This document shows, piece by piece, positions 1 through 12,311 of a stretch of DNA of 64,000 nt (its first letter is position 1; each line of letters begins with the position of its first letter). The DNA is taken from the NCBI GenBank assembly GCA_964058845.1, contig CAXKVR010000007.1, positions 62,001 through 126,000 of the forward strand, in the 5' to 3' direction. This DNA is from Carex sylvatica (lineage: Eukaryota; Streptophyta; Magnoliopsida; Poales; Cyperaceae). The notes beneath the pieces are model-generated. The model saw only the letters and a program-made list of their open reading frames with translations. It did not search any database and had not been told where the DNA came from. A program made the translations under genes and the position numbers.

Positions 1-539
1 ATTATTTTTATTCCTTAGTAAGTATTGCCGATGAGCACTGAAAATAATACTAAAGGACAGTATGCAGTACCTATAAGTATATATTGGTATTTTGTGTTTT
101 AAATTATATATATGAATTTGAATTACTTTCTAAGGTGTGTAATGAATAAAAATTCTTTGTATGGAACTAGCAACGAGTCCATCTTATAGACAGCAGAGAG
201 TTGTGGCATTATACTGAAAAGCACCCAATGGACACTACAATTGAAGTAACAAAATAATAATAATACAAACTTGTTAAAAACATATAATAAATTACATGAG
301 TATAATTAATGAACATCTTACCCTTGGTGGTATAATGCAAATACAAGTTTCTTTTCCTTATACTGTAGCAAGGCATCAACCAAGTACCCCATGGAAGTTT
401 CATTGTAATGGGTTATATATGTTTCATAGATCAAATTTGAGTCCAGAAAAGCAATGTCACTATTGTTTTTTCTCAGTTGGAGGAATTATTGTCCTGCAAT
501 ACCTGAAAATAACAAGTTTCAAAATATAAGGAAATAGTT
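1..539. other. tail of CACTA 1, no resolvable gene
   Basis: This AT-rich sequence lies downstream (minus strand) of the last recognisable tnpA-like exon. The gene's relatives carry an Ulp1-like peptidase domain at this point, but I could not read a convincing GHW or Cys motif here. A CACTA string at 233-237 lacks subterminal repeats beside it. Confidence 0.4.
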
Positions 540-3182
540 AATTGTTGAAAGAATAAAAACCTTTAAAATTCGAAAGACTCACAATGTCCACACTTGTAGA
601 ATAGAGATGTCAAGCTGATTGTACGTCATCATGTCCCTGATATCTTCGAAATCCACTGACATATGAGAACCCTTAGGCCGCAACACTCCAGGTCCTACAG
701 GGCAGACGAAGCCTGCTCCATCATCCATTGGCACAGCAACATATATGTCATGCAGTGTTTGGAACTCAATCTCCAATTCTTCCAACGCCTTGGATTGACA
801 AGCAGTTTTCGTCTGCCTATTGCCTTCTTGGCCATTTCAGCAGCCATATCCTCGGCCACCGCATTTTCCATATCCATCAAACCCCATTTGTTCCTGTTCA
901 CCACTCTGCACAGTTTATATCATACTGCATGCAGTTCGTCACTATGTATTCATGCTCTAAACACACACGCACACACATGCGATGAATGCGTCACTATTGA
1001 GTAAGCCAGTTTAATTTAGGGGTTGGGGTTTAGGCATTTTTATTTTCCAAATATGCCCTTCTTTCACGTAGCAAGCCCAAATTATTGTGTAATTTTGTTA
1101 GAAAAATAAAATTGTATTTATTGATTTTACCTCATCGGTATCCCGTTCTTTGGCCATTGAATGCAATTTCTACGGCACCACGGAGTGAAACAATGTCATT
1201 TGCAACGTTCGGAATGGGAATTGGCATGAGATTATACATGTCATTTGTCAAGACCACATGTACCAGCATGTTACCTGATTCGAGGGGTCACCCATTTAGT
1301 GCCTCATCAGTATATTCCTTGGCTGGGAACACCCGGCCAAAGGCCAGAACAACTGGTCCAGCACCAAAGTTAACCATCAGATTGCAATTCCTAACCTCCT
1401 ACAGAACGAATCATACACGAATTTTTTTCACATGTTATTTTTCTTTGATAAGGTGACTTGTACATTAAAAAAAAATCAGCAAGCTAGAGAAGTGACTTGC
1501 CTGAATAAAATCCAAGGGCTCAACTTCTATAGCTTCTGCACCACTTCGTACGACACCTTGGGGGATGACTTGCAGAACTCCCAATGGTTGTCCCATCGGA
1601 GAGCATGCTCTTGCATCGTTAGCAGTTGTTGTGATCCCGATTCACCAGATTTCCCTTGTCGCAACTCTTGTACTTGAGTCTGTAGGTCTTCAACTTACTA
1701 AGCCAACCAGGTCATATAGGCTTTCTCGTATGCAGCTCGATTCCTTCTCTTGGATTTGGGTTCATTCACATTATCATAGTGAGCTGTCAAGGTAACTAAT
1801 CCACTAACACCCTTGGTTCGGCCTCCGTGCTCTGGATTTCCCAGTGTAACCATGAGTAAGTCCTTCTGCCTCTTAGGTGTCCACTTACCATCATTGAGCT
1901 CTTCTTTTTTTGTTTTGTTTAGATTACATAAGATACAATGAGTTAATTGATGATGTATTGAACGTACCATTTGAAGAAGGAATCATACTTACCAGGTTGT
2001 TGATCAATTTTTCTGCATCTTTAGTCATGGTGACCTTCCCATCCTTGCTCATTTTGGTACGCGCCAATATAAAGTTCGCAGATCTCTGAGGCACGTCTTC
2101 GACGCCCAGAGCTTTCTTGTTCTCAAGATCTTCTAGAACTTTCTTGAAAACATCGTCTTTCCCAACATATCCACGGGAGCCTAAGTGGTGCGGCATGGTG
2201 TTGTTCTTCTGGATCTCTCAATTTTTTTTCGCTTAAAGACTTACAAAACAATTATTTACTCAGTTCCTAATTAATTAAATTGCAAAAAACTTGTATGAAA
2301 TAACCACTCATACAAAGCCTGTTCATTACACATACACATTTGGACCTGTAGCACATAACCAAATCCAGATGCATTAAACTAGAAATTACTGTCTTCAAAT
2401 GCTAATTAAGCCACAACAAAAGTATTAAACTACAAATTACTGTCTTCTAACGCTAATTAAACCACAACAAAAGCATTAAAATGAAAATTATTATTTTTAA
2501 ACACTAATTAAGAATAGCTCTGATAGGAAAAGATCCCCCAATTATACCCGAAATGGCTCTGAGGTCTTCATTCTGATGAATTCATCCCAATCCTCTACCT
2601 CAATCCATGGGTACTCATCAAAAGGCATTTCTTCTGATTTCATGTAGCGATTTATGAGCTCCGTCTTGAAGCCCTTCCATGCAACATTCATATGTTTCGT
2701 CACCATGTTCTTTGCCCACTCGCTTGGATGTATTTTCCATGTTTGCTGCAGTTTATATATTACTATATACCAGTGATCGAGTGTTAATTACTATCAAAAT
2801 TTTGCTTATATATAAGACAAGTGGTAGAGTTATATGCATGCTGCACATTGTTAATTACCACTATATCCAACCAAGCGTTACCTTTTTCAACGTCTGGAAC
2901 GTGCTTCCAAGTCTCGTGTATAATCTTGATCCGTTGCCTTGCTTGGAGGCAAACATATGAGGACCATGATTTCCATCCGTTTTCTCTACCATACTAGTCA
3001 AACTCCAAACCAGTTGGCTCATCCTTTTTCAGTAACCTGTCTAACTTCCCACAAGTCGTGGGGCCCCGTGTATTCCTAATTTGTGCAGCCAGTTCATCGA
3101 CTTCCTCCACTTGTATCTCCATCTCTTGTTTCATCCCAATTTGGGCATTGTTGGCATCATTGGTTGTTTGTCCCGAAGCCAT
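540..3182 (-). pseudogene. tnpA-like (Ptta/En/Spm, Transposase_24-type) gene of CACTA 1
   Basis: The gene reads right to left in several exon-like blocks: an acidic N-terminus starting MASGQTTNDANN (3182-2994), a block with ENGWKSWSSYV (about 2985-2870), a block with EWAKNMVTKHM and EVEDWDEFIRM (about 2730-2560), then PHHLGSRGYVGKDDVF with a LARTKMSKDGKV segment (2196-1924), and a DUF8039-like part (about 1400-1100). It ends with a segment containing LDISILQVWTL (to about 585), the usual lead-in to an Ulp1-type domain. PHHLGSRGY and LART..DGKV are hallmarks of plant Ptta/En/Spm proteins, thought to bind subterminal repeats. An in-frame TAG follows the first block near 2994 and other joins need frame changes, so I call it a pseudogene; some joins could be introns. 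A 51-bp tandem repeat lies between coding blocks and a four-copy repeat lies upstream of the start. Confidence 0.72.
2371..2511. repeat. 51-bp tandem repeat, three copies
   Basis: Units start at 2371, 2422 and 2473. Each contains a variant of ATTAAACTACAAATTACTG followed by GCTAATTAA and CCACAACAAAA. The third is more diverged. It sits in a non-coding gap of the tnpA-like gene. Confidence 0.75.
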
Positions 3183-3290
3183 GGCGTAGGAACTAACAAA
3201 TAAAGAAAATTATCAAAGAAAGTAACCAAAACTGAAAATTAGTGAACCTCTAAAAAAAATGAAACCCTAGCTAACACCTTTCAAAGATAA

Positions 3291-3735
3291 AACCCTAGGT
3301 AAGTGAGATGGAGGGAAGAACCTTTACTGAAAGAGAAGCTTCCAGTGCTTCACTTAGAAAAAAATCAAACAAATTAACAAAACCTCAAAACCCTATAAAA
3401 AGCTAAAATCTTTAAAAGCTAAAATCCTAGGTAAGTGAGATGGATGGAAGAACCTTTACTGAAAGAGAAGCTTCCAGTGCGTCACTTAGAAAAAATCAAA
3501 CAAATAAATGAAACCTCAAAACCCTATAAAAAGCTAAAACCCTAAGTAAGTGAGATGGAGGGAAAAACCTTTACTGATAGAGAAGTTTTTAGTGTGTCAC
3601 TTAGAAAGTGCTCAAACAAAGTAACAAAATCTTAAAACCCTCTAAAAGAATGGAACCCTAGCTAAAACCCTAGGTAAGTGAGATGGAGGGAAACCTTAAC
3701 TGAGAGAGAAGCTTTTAGTGCGTCACTTAGAAAGT
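3291..3735. repeat. tandem repeat of about 115-132 bp, four copies, upstream of tnpA-like gene
   Basis: Units begin at 3291, 3423, 3538 and 3666. Each carries a variant of AACCCTAGGTAAGTGAGATG, then a fragment like AACCTTTACTGAAAGAGAAG and CAGTGCGTCACTTAGAAA. The block is immediately 5' (minus strand) of the tnpA-like start at 3182, so it is probably leader or promoter of that gene. Confidence 0.8.
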
Positions 3736-5230
3736 GAGTAGCAACAATGCACAACCTTAGCTCCGAAGCTTTCGTGTGTAATGGTGGATCCAAACCTCTT
3801 AGAAATATAGAAGAGGGAGAGATGAAACAATGGCCACCTTATTATAGGGCAATAAATCTGCTGTTATTCCCAAGAATCATAGAGACCATGCAATTTTCAA
3901 TCCACCGATTCATCTATTTTGAGATTTGTGCATCTAAACCATATGTATTTAGATTCGTGTATGAAGAGAAATGAATGACTGGATTCAGAATTTCAAGGTC
4001 CCTTTTATTCTTTGGAATACTACAGCCAATTTAGTTAACCAGCTTAGATAGTCGGTCGCAACACCATCGGCTCAAAATCGATGGCATTTGTTATTAACGC
4101 TATCGGCTCGAGTCCGATGACGAATTATTGTCTTAACGCTGTCGGTTTGAACATATGGTATTAGTGTTTAGAAGAAATTTTGTTGTTTATGAGCAGTAAT
4201 GGATATATTGAATTTGTAATTGAACCGTTCGGTCTCCATTTGTATGTCTTGATATCCGTGCTACCTTATATCGTACTGGTCAGATCTAAATTCAAAATTT
4301 GTGTTACTTTGGGGTGTTATTATTCGAAAAGTTACATTGAAATATCCAGCAAAATTTGGGCTCGCTACTTTGGCGCCAAAGCCGAATTTCTGTAAATTAG
4401 AATTTGAGTGCTTAGTTTTTCCCTAGATTGTGTGATATATAACTTCCAACGTATTTAAAATTATATAAGAGCATCTACATCCCAGCAACTCAAATGAGTT
4501 TCTAAATAACTGTTAACTTTTTTTTAGAAAATTAAGGTCTCTAAAGTTTCTAATTCTCACATCCCTGAAATTAAGTTTAGATTCAGTTTTCATTAAGCCA
4601 TGACAGCAACAAATTAAAATAGAGAATTAATTTGAGCCAATCACTTGACCAACATGGAGTTTATGGACAGTTTCCTAATAAGAAACTTTACTGCATAGTC
4701 TCTAAATAAGAAACTCTTGTACATCTCTAAAACTGGATTAGAAACTGCCACATCAGATTAGAAACTCTAATAAGCATTGTTGAAACATCATTACTACACG
4801 AATATATATGTAGTCTTAAGTAACATAAATGTCTTCAAGCTTCAATACATGCACAAATAGTCTTCAAATTAACAGAAATGTCTAATTAAACATCATTATA
4901 GAAATTTATATATATAGTCTTTAAATTAAACAAAATGACTTCAAATTAAACATCATTACACAAATAGATAGTAATTCAAAAATAGAACTACTTAATTAAT
5001 TACTTGATTAAACAGTAATAACTGACAACTAATTAATTAATATTGCTACCCATGCATGCAGCAAGCTAGTCCGCCCGAGTACGTATTCATCAATCAGTCA
5101 TTCAGTCATAAAAAAATAGAAAATCATATTAATTAATAATGTATAGAGTATATAAAGAAAAAAAAGAAATTAACATTTTTACATCACGTTTAAATTACAC
5201 AATACAGGCCTTGTTTTAAATATCGCTCAA
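3736..5230. other. spacer between the two CACTA genes
   Basis: No gene is visible. The AT-rich sequence contains the motif cluster at 4030-4166 and, around 4460-4780, repeated AGAAACT/TCTAAA segments that look like an old MITE or hAT-type remnant I cannot delimit. Confidence 0.4.
4030..4166. repeat. internal cluster of CACTA subterminal-type motifs
   Basis: Three imperfect palindromic units (CCATCGGCTC..ATCGATGG, CTATCGGCTC..CCGATGACG, CTGTCGGTTT..) match the repeats near the right end (8880-9260). A TAGTG lies at 4162-4166. The cluster lies between the two transposase genes, upstream of the tnpA-like gene. It may be a promoter-proximal copy of the binding sites, or the terminus of a second, nested CACTA copy. 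Confidence 0.55.
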
Positions 5231-8200
5231 TTATATTGCGTAATTTTCTTCTTTCGCATGATCACATCGCATGTAGCCTTCATCATTCCGCTTTATGACA
5301 TCTGGAAATCCATTAGAAAATGGAGGAATTTCATCAAAATGGTCGAAGTCTTCCTCGTCGACCACGTTTTCGATGCCAATTATCCATCTTTTACTGTAGA
5401 GGATCACATGTTTCCTGTTATCACATGGATCTTCAATGTAGAAGACCTATTTGGCTTGTTTGACAAGTATGAAAGGATCATCCTCAGATCTCCGTTTTGA
5501 GAAATCAACAATTGTAAACTCACTGCCATCGACTTTGACACCACTCCTGATATCGACCATTTACATAGGAATAGAGGAATAACTATAAATCCCCAATATG
5601 ACAACTCCCAAATCTCTTCAATTTTACCATAATCGGCTTTTTTTGCGTAAGTCGCCCGTGCATCTTGGTTTCTGGGGTATTCATGTGTGAAGGCAATCTA
5701 AGTAACACTAGAATTCTGCGAGGTGCTTTTACTGTCCTGCTTTGATGTGTAGAACGTGCAACCATTTATGTCATATCCCTGGTAAGTTATGATAGTGAAT
5801 TAGGGACCTCTCGCAAGCCATCTCACACTTGGATCTACATATCCTTTCTGGACTTTGATTCTTTCTTTTAGCCAGCTTGCGAATGTGTTGTAATGTTCAT
5901 TTATAATCCATTGTTCCAGTCTCGAAGGGTTTGACTCCCGTAGTACATCTGTATGCTCGGTAAAGTACAGAGCAATGCACGTCATGTGTTGTAACACCTT
6001 AAAGTGTGCCATTTTATGCTCTTTCGCACCTTTCTGGATTGAGCTGTGTCCAATTGTTCCTCGGCCGTGTAGTCTGCCCTCGTGCTGTGCTATGGGGACC
6101 TCGATAGGTGGTAAATCAGCCATGTAACCATTGCAAAACTCGAGGACCTCCTCATTCATGTAACCCTGTACGATGCTGCCCTAAGGCCAATACCGGTTTC
6201 TGACATACCCTTTTAAGAAACCTGTGTATCTCTCGAATGGGTACATGTACCTCAAGAATGCTGGACCACGTACCTTAATCTCGTGAACCAGGTGCACGAT
6301 CAAGTGAACCATGATATCAAAAAATGAAGGTGGGAAAATCATCTCTAGTTCACACAGAGTGACGACTACCTCTTTCTGCAATGCTTCAAGTTCAATCACA
6401 TCCGTAATTTTGCTAGAAATTGCATTGAAGAAATAACAGAGCTTGTAAATCATGCGTCTCACGGGTTCTGGGAGTACACTTCAGATCGAAACTGGTAGCA
6501 ATTATGTCAGCAGCACATGATAGTCGTGCGACTTTATCCCTGAGAATTTCATTTCATCCATCATCACAAGTTTTTTCACATTAGCAGAATATCCGGATGG
6601 AACTTTGACACCGTGAAGGCATCGACAAAGCTATCTCTTCTCAGCTTTTGACAAGGTGTGCATTGCTGGATCGAGGTAATAACACTTGCCATCATTTACA
6701 AGTTTGGGATGTAAAGCTGGCCATATGCCCATATCCTCTATGTCTCTACGAGCTTTGATCCCATCTTTAGTCTTACTAGCAATGCCGAGTAACGTCCCAA
6801 CTAGACTTTCACATACATTCTTCTCGATGTGCATGAGATCTAGGTAATGTCGAACATCTAAATCCTCCTAGTAGGGTAAATCCCAGAAGATTGATTTCTT
6901 TTTCCAGGTCACAGCGGCCTTATTAGCTGCTGACTTTCTTTTCTTACCTTTTTAGAAGTCATTCGGAATATCCTTTACCCTGTCATGCGCATTTGCTTGC
7001 TTACCTTTTCTGTGGGGCTCTTCCCTTCTCATCTTTTCCATTAAAGACTTCTTTATTCCTCCAATATGGGTGGTTATGCATACAGAATCTACAATGACCC
7101 ATATACACATTCTTATTCGAATGCCTTAAATACAAATTATACATCTCGTCTTCACAAATATGGCACGCTTTTTGTCCTTTGACACTATAACCAGAAAAGT
7201 TGGCATATGCTGGAAAATCATTTATGGTGCAAAATAGCATAGCCCGTAATGTGAATCTCTCCTGCGTATATGCATCAAAAACATCCACTCCGTCGACCAC
7301 AACTTATTTAGGTCCTCGATCAATGGAGCAAGGTAAACATCTATTTCATTTTCGGGTTGCTTGGGACCTGGAATTAGTAAGGTCAACATAATGTACTTGC
7401 GTTTCATGGTTAACCACAGAGGAAGATTATAAATACACAACAGACCCGGCCACGTGCTATGCTTACTGCTCATGTTACAGTGTGGATTCACGCAATTCGA
7501 ACTAAATCCAAACCTTATGTTTCTGATCTCATCACTAAATTTCCTATGCTTCCTGTCAAAGTTACTCCACTGAATAGCATCAGTGGGGTGTCGTAATTTT
7601 CCATCATTTTTCCAGCCTTCGGCAGCAAACACATTAATTTTGCATCATTTTTATTTACGAACAAACGTCCCCAGTCTCGGTAGCACGGGAAAGTAATGTA
7701 AGACTTTAACCGAAGATCCTTTCTAGTCTAAATCATCATCACAGTTACTCTCGTCATTTGTCTCGGATTTCCTATACCGATCTGCACCACATTTTGGATA
7801 GTTTGCCATATCTCTGTAAGGGCCTCGAAATAATACACAATCATTCAGGCATGCATATATTTTTTGTACTTTCAGACTCAATGGACACAACATTTGTTTG
7901 GCTATGTAACATGAATTTGGGAGCTCATTGCCATCGGGAAGCATCTCTCCCATGAGTTCTAACAATTCACTGAAACTTTTATCACTCCAACCATTACTAG
8001 CCTTCAAACGATACAGTCTCAAAACAACTTGTAGTTTTGTAAATCTAGTACAATCAGGATATAATTTTTGTTTGTAATCATTTTTAAATTTAACTGAAAA
8101 CCATTCGTATTTATTTTCTGTAAATTCCTGCTCAGCCTTAAGATAAATATCATCAAAGTCATCATTATTAAAGTCTGAATCATAACTATCACATCCAAAT

Positions 8201-8615
8201 TCACTACCAATTTCTCCATTACCGATATCATCACCAATTTCCCTATTTGTCCCATCAGAAACCTCATTTGCATTAATGTCATCACTATTATTACAATTAC
8301 CAGCATCATTGCTAGTTTTCCCAACATCACTAATAATTTCTTTTTTCTTTGATCCCTCACCGTGCCATACCCAACGTGCGTAGTCACTTCTAAACCCACT
8401 AAAAATCAAATGAGCCATAATATAAATAGGTCATCAACCGTTTTAATATTACAACACTCATGACAGGGACAACAAATAGTTTTTGCTCCCACCTTTTCCC
8501 TATGTCTCTCAGCACATTTTATAAATTCATCAACACCCTGCCTAAACTCAAGACTATTACGATCTCGGTCATACATCCAAACTTTCTGCGGAACCCTTTC
8601 TATCTCGGGATCCAT
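5231..8615 (-). pseudogene. tnp2-family CACTA transposase (TNPD-like), frameshifted
   Basis: Read right to left the recognisable order is a transposase-associated N-terminal domain with CCPCHEC (8615-8410), an acidic Asn/Asp-rich linker (about 8400-8080), the tnp2 core with IPGPKQPENEIDVYLAPL (about 7360-7320) and FCTINDFPAYANFSGYS (about 7235-7185) plus a CHICEDE motif, a segment with MHIEKNVCESLVGTLLG (6834-), a DUF4218 part with LEMIFPPSFFDIMVHL (about 6350), and a DUF4216-type end with DEEDFDHFDEIPPF (about 5330), stopping at 5231-5233. The reading frame breaks near 8415, 7720, 7640, 7300 and 6470, and stops occur, so it cannot encode the full protein of roughly 1000 residues. tnp2 is the catalytic CACTA transposase. 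Confidence 0.85.
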
Positions 8616-9297
8616 ATATATCTACAATTAATAATCTAGTCAAACTAATTATAGACAGAAAATTAAATTATTGACACAAATTAAAATAACAAAATAACAG
8701 AAAAATAAATAATATTTAACTTCGGGAGAATAATTACTGTGAAGGGTAGTGGTGCCTTAAATCCAAATGACTCATAAATTAATGTGGCATGTGCACTAAT
8801 CATGGATGGCCGAATATATATATATATCGCCTTAAATTCGCTTCCAGTTGGGAGAAAAAATTAATTACCAAGGACTCGCCTTAAACACCATCGGTTAAAC
8901 TGATGTACATACATGACCTAGGTTCTAATTATTTACCACCACTGCCACTACAAAATATCTCCATTGGTCTAGTAAGGATATTAGTCAGTGTTGATCAATC
9001 CAAAGCTAACGGATCATGAAATAGACAGATGGTAAAAGTAATTCCCTCAGTGCCATCGTCCGTTTAGCCAAACCGATGTAGAAGAGTCGCATAGTACTAA
9101 CGGTTCGTTAAATTCAACCGATGGCAATGGAGGGGGTCAGGAGGGGATCCATCAACGCCATCGATTTGTTATCCAGAACAGACGGCAAAAAGTTCAATGT
9201 AATTACAGCATTGCCACTCATGACGAGTGCCATCTGTGCGGAATTAGCACATCTGATGATAAAAGGGCGATGGGAAAAAATATTTTTTGTTGTAGTG
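8616..9297 (-). promoter_or_regulatory. 5' terminus of CACTA 1 with subterminal repeats
   Basis: The terminus is TAGTG at 9297. Inside it, palindromic units built on CCATCGG...CCGATGG recur at about 8888, 9053, 9105, 9158 and 9220. In En/Spm such repeats bind TNPA and lie beside the promoter; the tnp2 start at 8615 points away from this end, as expected. A second CACTACAAAATATC string at 8946 lies inside this zone. Confidence 0.75.
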
Positions 9298-9300
9298 TGT

Positions 9301-10090
9301 TGGTTTTACTGAAGAATTTTACAAAGAATTTAAAGATATCATTGCACCAAATCTACTTATAATCCTTAATGATACTTTAGACACAGATTTAACCCTAGAC
9401 AATCTTAACTCCTACATTGTACTCATACCAAAAAAAAAGAGGAAGAAAAAATGCCACAAGATTTTAGACCAATCAGTCTGATATACTAGAAGATATTGTC
9501 AAAGATTTTGGCTAGCAGGTTACAACCTCACATTCACCAACTGGTAAAAGATAATCAAACAGGTTGTGTCAAAATAAGACAAATCACAAAAGGATTCTTA
9601 TATGCTAAAAAAATCATTCAATTGGCAAGGGAAGACAACATGCCGATTGGATTATTTAAAGTTGATATACACAAATCCTTTGATACTCTTAGTTAGGAAT
9701 TCCTAATGATAGTGATGAAAGGACTTCGATTCCCTGAAAAATATGTTCTTACAGGCTCTTCACAGATAATCATAAATAGATGCTTGAGTAGGAAAATTAA
9801 ACTCACAAGAGATGTTAGACAAGGTGATCATTTATCTCTACTATTATTCATAATGGCAATAGACTTCATTCCAATATGGCTGGAAAAATTGGTGCAAAAT
9901 AGTACATGCATGGCAACTACCTTTCATGGAAATGAAACCTTATTTACTGTATGCAGATGATACTTTTTACAACATTCCAACAAACATCGGGCCTGTCAGT
10001 TAGCATGGGAAAATCTAAATTGTTACTACCAGTGGATAATCTACAAATAATAGAAAAATTTATAGATACATTGCGATGTAATAAACGAAA
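9301..10090 (+). pseudogene. L1-type LINE reverse transcriptase fragment
   Basis: Translation in shifting frames gives EEFYKEFKDIIAPNLL, then KILASRLQPHIHQLVKDNQTG (9496-) and LFKVDIHKSFDTL, then DVRQGDHLSLLLFIMAIDF (about 9810), and a YADD box (codons 9950-9961), the catalytic motif of reverse transcriptase. Stops or frame changes occur near 9695 and 9960, and it ends by about 10090. These motifs are standard for plant non-LTR retrotransposon ORF2. The 5' part is missing at the CACTA boundary (9297/9301), consistent with CACTA 1 having inserted into it, or with truncation there. Confidence 0.8.
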
Positions 10091-10889
10091 TATCCCTTTA
10101 ACATATAATCAAAGTAATACAACATCTTAAAAATAGAGACGAAGAGTCAAAAATTTTGTAATTGTATTTTCAGTGTCTTCAGATTCTCATGTTGCACTCC
10201 ATCATGACCACAGAGATGAAATTTCACTTCTTTGCTTGAGTCTAATTCTGTTGGAAAAACTAAACATTTAATCTATCTATAAAACTCAAATACATTCACT
10301 CTAACCATTTGACTCATTGACCAATTAATGTTTATAATTTCCAATATCCATCCTTAACTAATTTATTTTTCATCCTCTCCTATATATGGTAAAAAACCAT
10401 ATAATTCTTCTTTTAGAGCCATTGTCCTCAAACTCGATTATTGCCATAGGGTTACATCAATTTGTTGTCCATTCATCATCATACTTTATCTCCCATCAAG
10501 TATCATCGTAGTCACTTCTCTGTGCTACTGGCTCCGGCCATGAGCCCTCGCATCATCACATAACTCCTGCTCGAACATTGACCACATCATTCGCGACATC
10601 TGCAATTGTGCGTTGTTGCACATTGGACTCCCGTGATGAAATTATAATTCGTCCCTTATGGAGTTACACCGATGATCATATTCCTGATCATGCATTGGGC
10701 CTCACCTTGCACCTTACCTCAACCTCTCACATCTTTCACGACAAACACTCTAGAAATAAGTTTCCAATGGAATCACTCTCCTTCATAACAACCAACTTAA
10801 ACTCAACCCTTAAAGTTTATAGCCGCCTTCTTTAGTTTATAAACTACAACCACCGCATATCTAAGAATTTATCATGCAATATTAGAACT
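10091..10889. other. no gene recognised
   Basis: AT-rich DNA between the LINE and the copia remnant. An 85-codon frame at 10578-10835 has no features I recognise. Confidence 0.4.
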
Positions 10890-11065
10890 CTGTCTCATTG
10901 TCAATCTTTTTGAACATGTCATCATCCAAGCATTGATGGATGACACGTAGTGCGCTTTGATCTCCAGTCTCTTTTTGAAAGAAATTAACTCGTCTATAGT
11001 GAGTTCGCTATCATCTTTGGGTTCTTCAACCTTGTTCTAGAGAATTTTTCACAAGCTACGAGCAC
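10890..11065 (-). pseudogene. Ty1/copia gag-like remnant
   Basis: The minus-strand reading includes VIIGARSL.KIL, then KVEEPKDDSELTIDELISF and KKRLEIKAHYV, which resembles the start of the copia Gag (UBN2) domain (W-x-IVE-x-G-x-EEP, then a K-rich helix). Stops interrupt it. A Gly/Arg-rich stretch just upstream (about 11085-11165) may belong to the same remnant. Confidence 0.4.
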
Positions 11066-11599
11066 CAATAATGACCATAGTTTGCAACAGTCATTCATCA
11101 CGACCATGGCCTCTACAACAACCATAACCGTAACCTCCTCGACCATTGTGACCTCAACCTTGACCTCAGTCACTGCTGCCCGGTTTCTCTTCTTTTAGTG
11201 TTACCTTTGCTTGTAACTCTTATACAAGAAACTTGTGCTTCTTTATTTTGATATTACCATCTGGCAAATCCAGTTTGCATGTCTGTAATTAGCAATTTGC
11301 TTTCTTCAATAGTTCGAGTGGTCCGCTTTCTTCTTTATTTTAACTGTATGCAAGATTTTCTTGTGGCCTCATTAGTGACTAGCTCATTTCTACTGCAATT
11401 TTTCTCTTTGCAGCCAACAAGAAAATCTTGCAGCCGCTATAGTGAACTTGATCTATTATCATTTTTCCTTTATCAAATTAACGGAAACTTTTTCATTCTT
11501 TCAAATCTACAAATAGAATCCAAAACTACAGAAGTAACCCTATCTTTATTTTTAAACCAAGAAATTTGGCTAAATTTTCAAGTAAAATCCCCATCAAAA

Positions 11600-11780
11600 C
11601 ATATATTCGTTTACTTATTTATTGAAAAGTATCGTGATCAGATGAATGTGAAAAATTTGGAGTTTAGGAGTATAAATAAAGTTCTTCGTTCAAAATAAAA
11701 GAAAATAAAAATGCAAATAGGGCCCCAAGGGGTTCTGAAAATTTGGAGAGAGAGTGGACTCGCCTCTCTTTGTTGCAATT
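11600..11780 (+). other. CNL intron block shared with copy 2
   Basis: Sequence around GATGAATGTGAAAAATT, CTTCGTTCAAA and GGCCCCAAGGG matches 55410-55570 in the intron of CNL copy 2 in order and spacing. It shows that the two CNL genes share an ancestor that already had this intron. No first exon was found further left, so copy 1 lost its Rx_N exon or it lies beyond older insertions. Confidence 0.7.
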
Positions 11781-11913
11781 AATTTTACCATTTTGATCTT
11801 GATGTAATCTGTGTGTTGTCAGATTTTTTTAATTAAAGCTATTAGAATTATTTTGTTCACATAAAACTAGTCACCGATTATCAGTGCATTGTCTAATATG
11901 TTGGAAAATGCTA

Positions 11914-12300
11914 ATATGCTACGCGTAGCACAGAGGACCTCTGTGCAACGGCTCAATATTTAATTTTTTTAAATTTTAAAAGTTGATCCGAACAGTTCAA
12001 CATGATTTCCATATGAATATATACTTGCAAACCAAATTTTACTTTTTTTTAGATTTTTTTTACTATTTTTTTAGATAGGTACAAAATCACTTGATCTGAA
12101 AATTCTGTACCATTCAGATGAAGTGATTTTCTACCTATCTAAAATAATAGTAAAAAAATTCTAAAAAAAGTAAAATTTGGTCTGCAAGTACATATTCATA
12201 TGGAGATCATGTTGAACGCTCGGATCGACCGTTAGAATTTTAAAAACTCAAATATTGAGCCATTGCACGGAAGCCCTCTATACTATGCGTAGCACCGTAG
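11914..12300. mobile_element. foldback MITE A (in CNL copy 1 intron)
   Basis: Two arms of about 185 bp are inverted copies meeting near 12110. The outer ends contain GCTACGCGTAGCAC and CTATGCGTAGCAC; the inner parts contain CAAATTTTACTTTTTT and CTACCTATCT. No coding capacity. It is related by its core to the foldbacks at 26341, 31172 and 35168. Confidence 0.8.
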
Positions 12301-12311
12301 CCAACTCCCTG

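Larger units (their letters stand above)
1..9297 (-). mobile_element. CACTA (En/Spm) transposon 1, degenerate, left end not in view
   Basis: Two genes typical of plant CACTA elements lie on the minus strand: tnp2 (5231-8615) and a tnpA-like gene (540-3182). The right end is TAGTG at 9293-9297; read on the minus strand it begins CACTACAACAAAAAAT, a normal CACTA terminus. The 400 bp inside it hold repeated copies of a CCATCGG/CCGATGG motif, the expected subterminal transposase-binding repeats. The flank 9298-9300 is TGT; a matching TGT followed by CACTA was not found on the left, so the element probably starts before base 1. Both genes carry stops and frameshifts, so this copy is not autonomous. 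The right end sits inside or against LINE sequence that starts at once at 9301. Confidence 0.82.

Noticed and set aside
233..237. CACTA string as the left end of CACTA 1
   Set aside because: No subterminal repeats lie inside it and the flanking 3 bp do not match TGT.
8946..9297. A separate 352-bp CACTA MITE (CACTACAAAATATC ... TAGTG)
   Set aside because: Flanks TGC and TGT do not match and the subterminal motif continues left of 8946, so I read it as part of the larger element's end.
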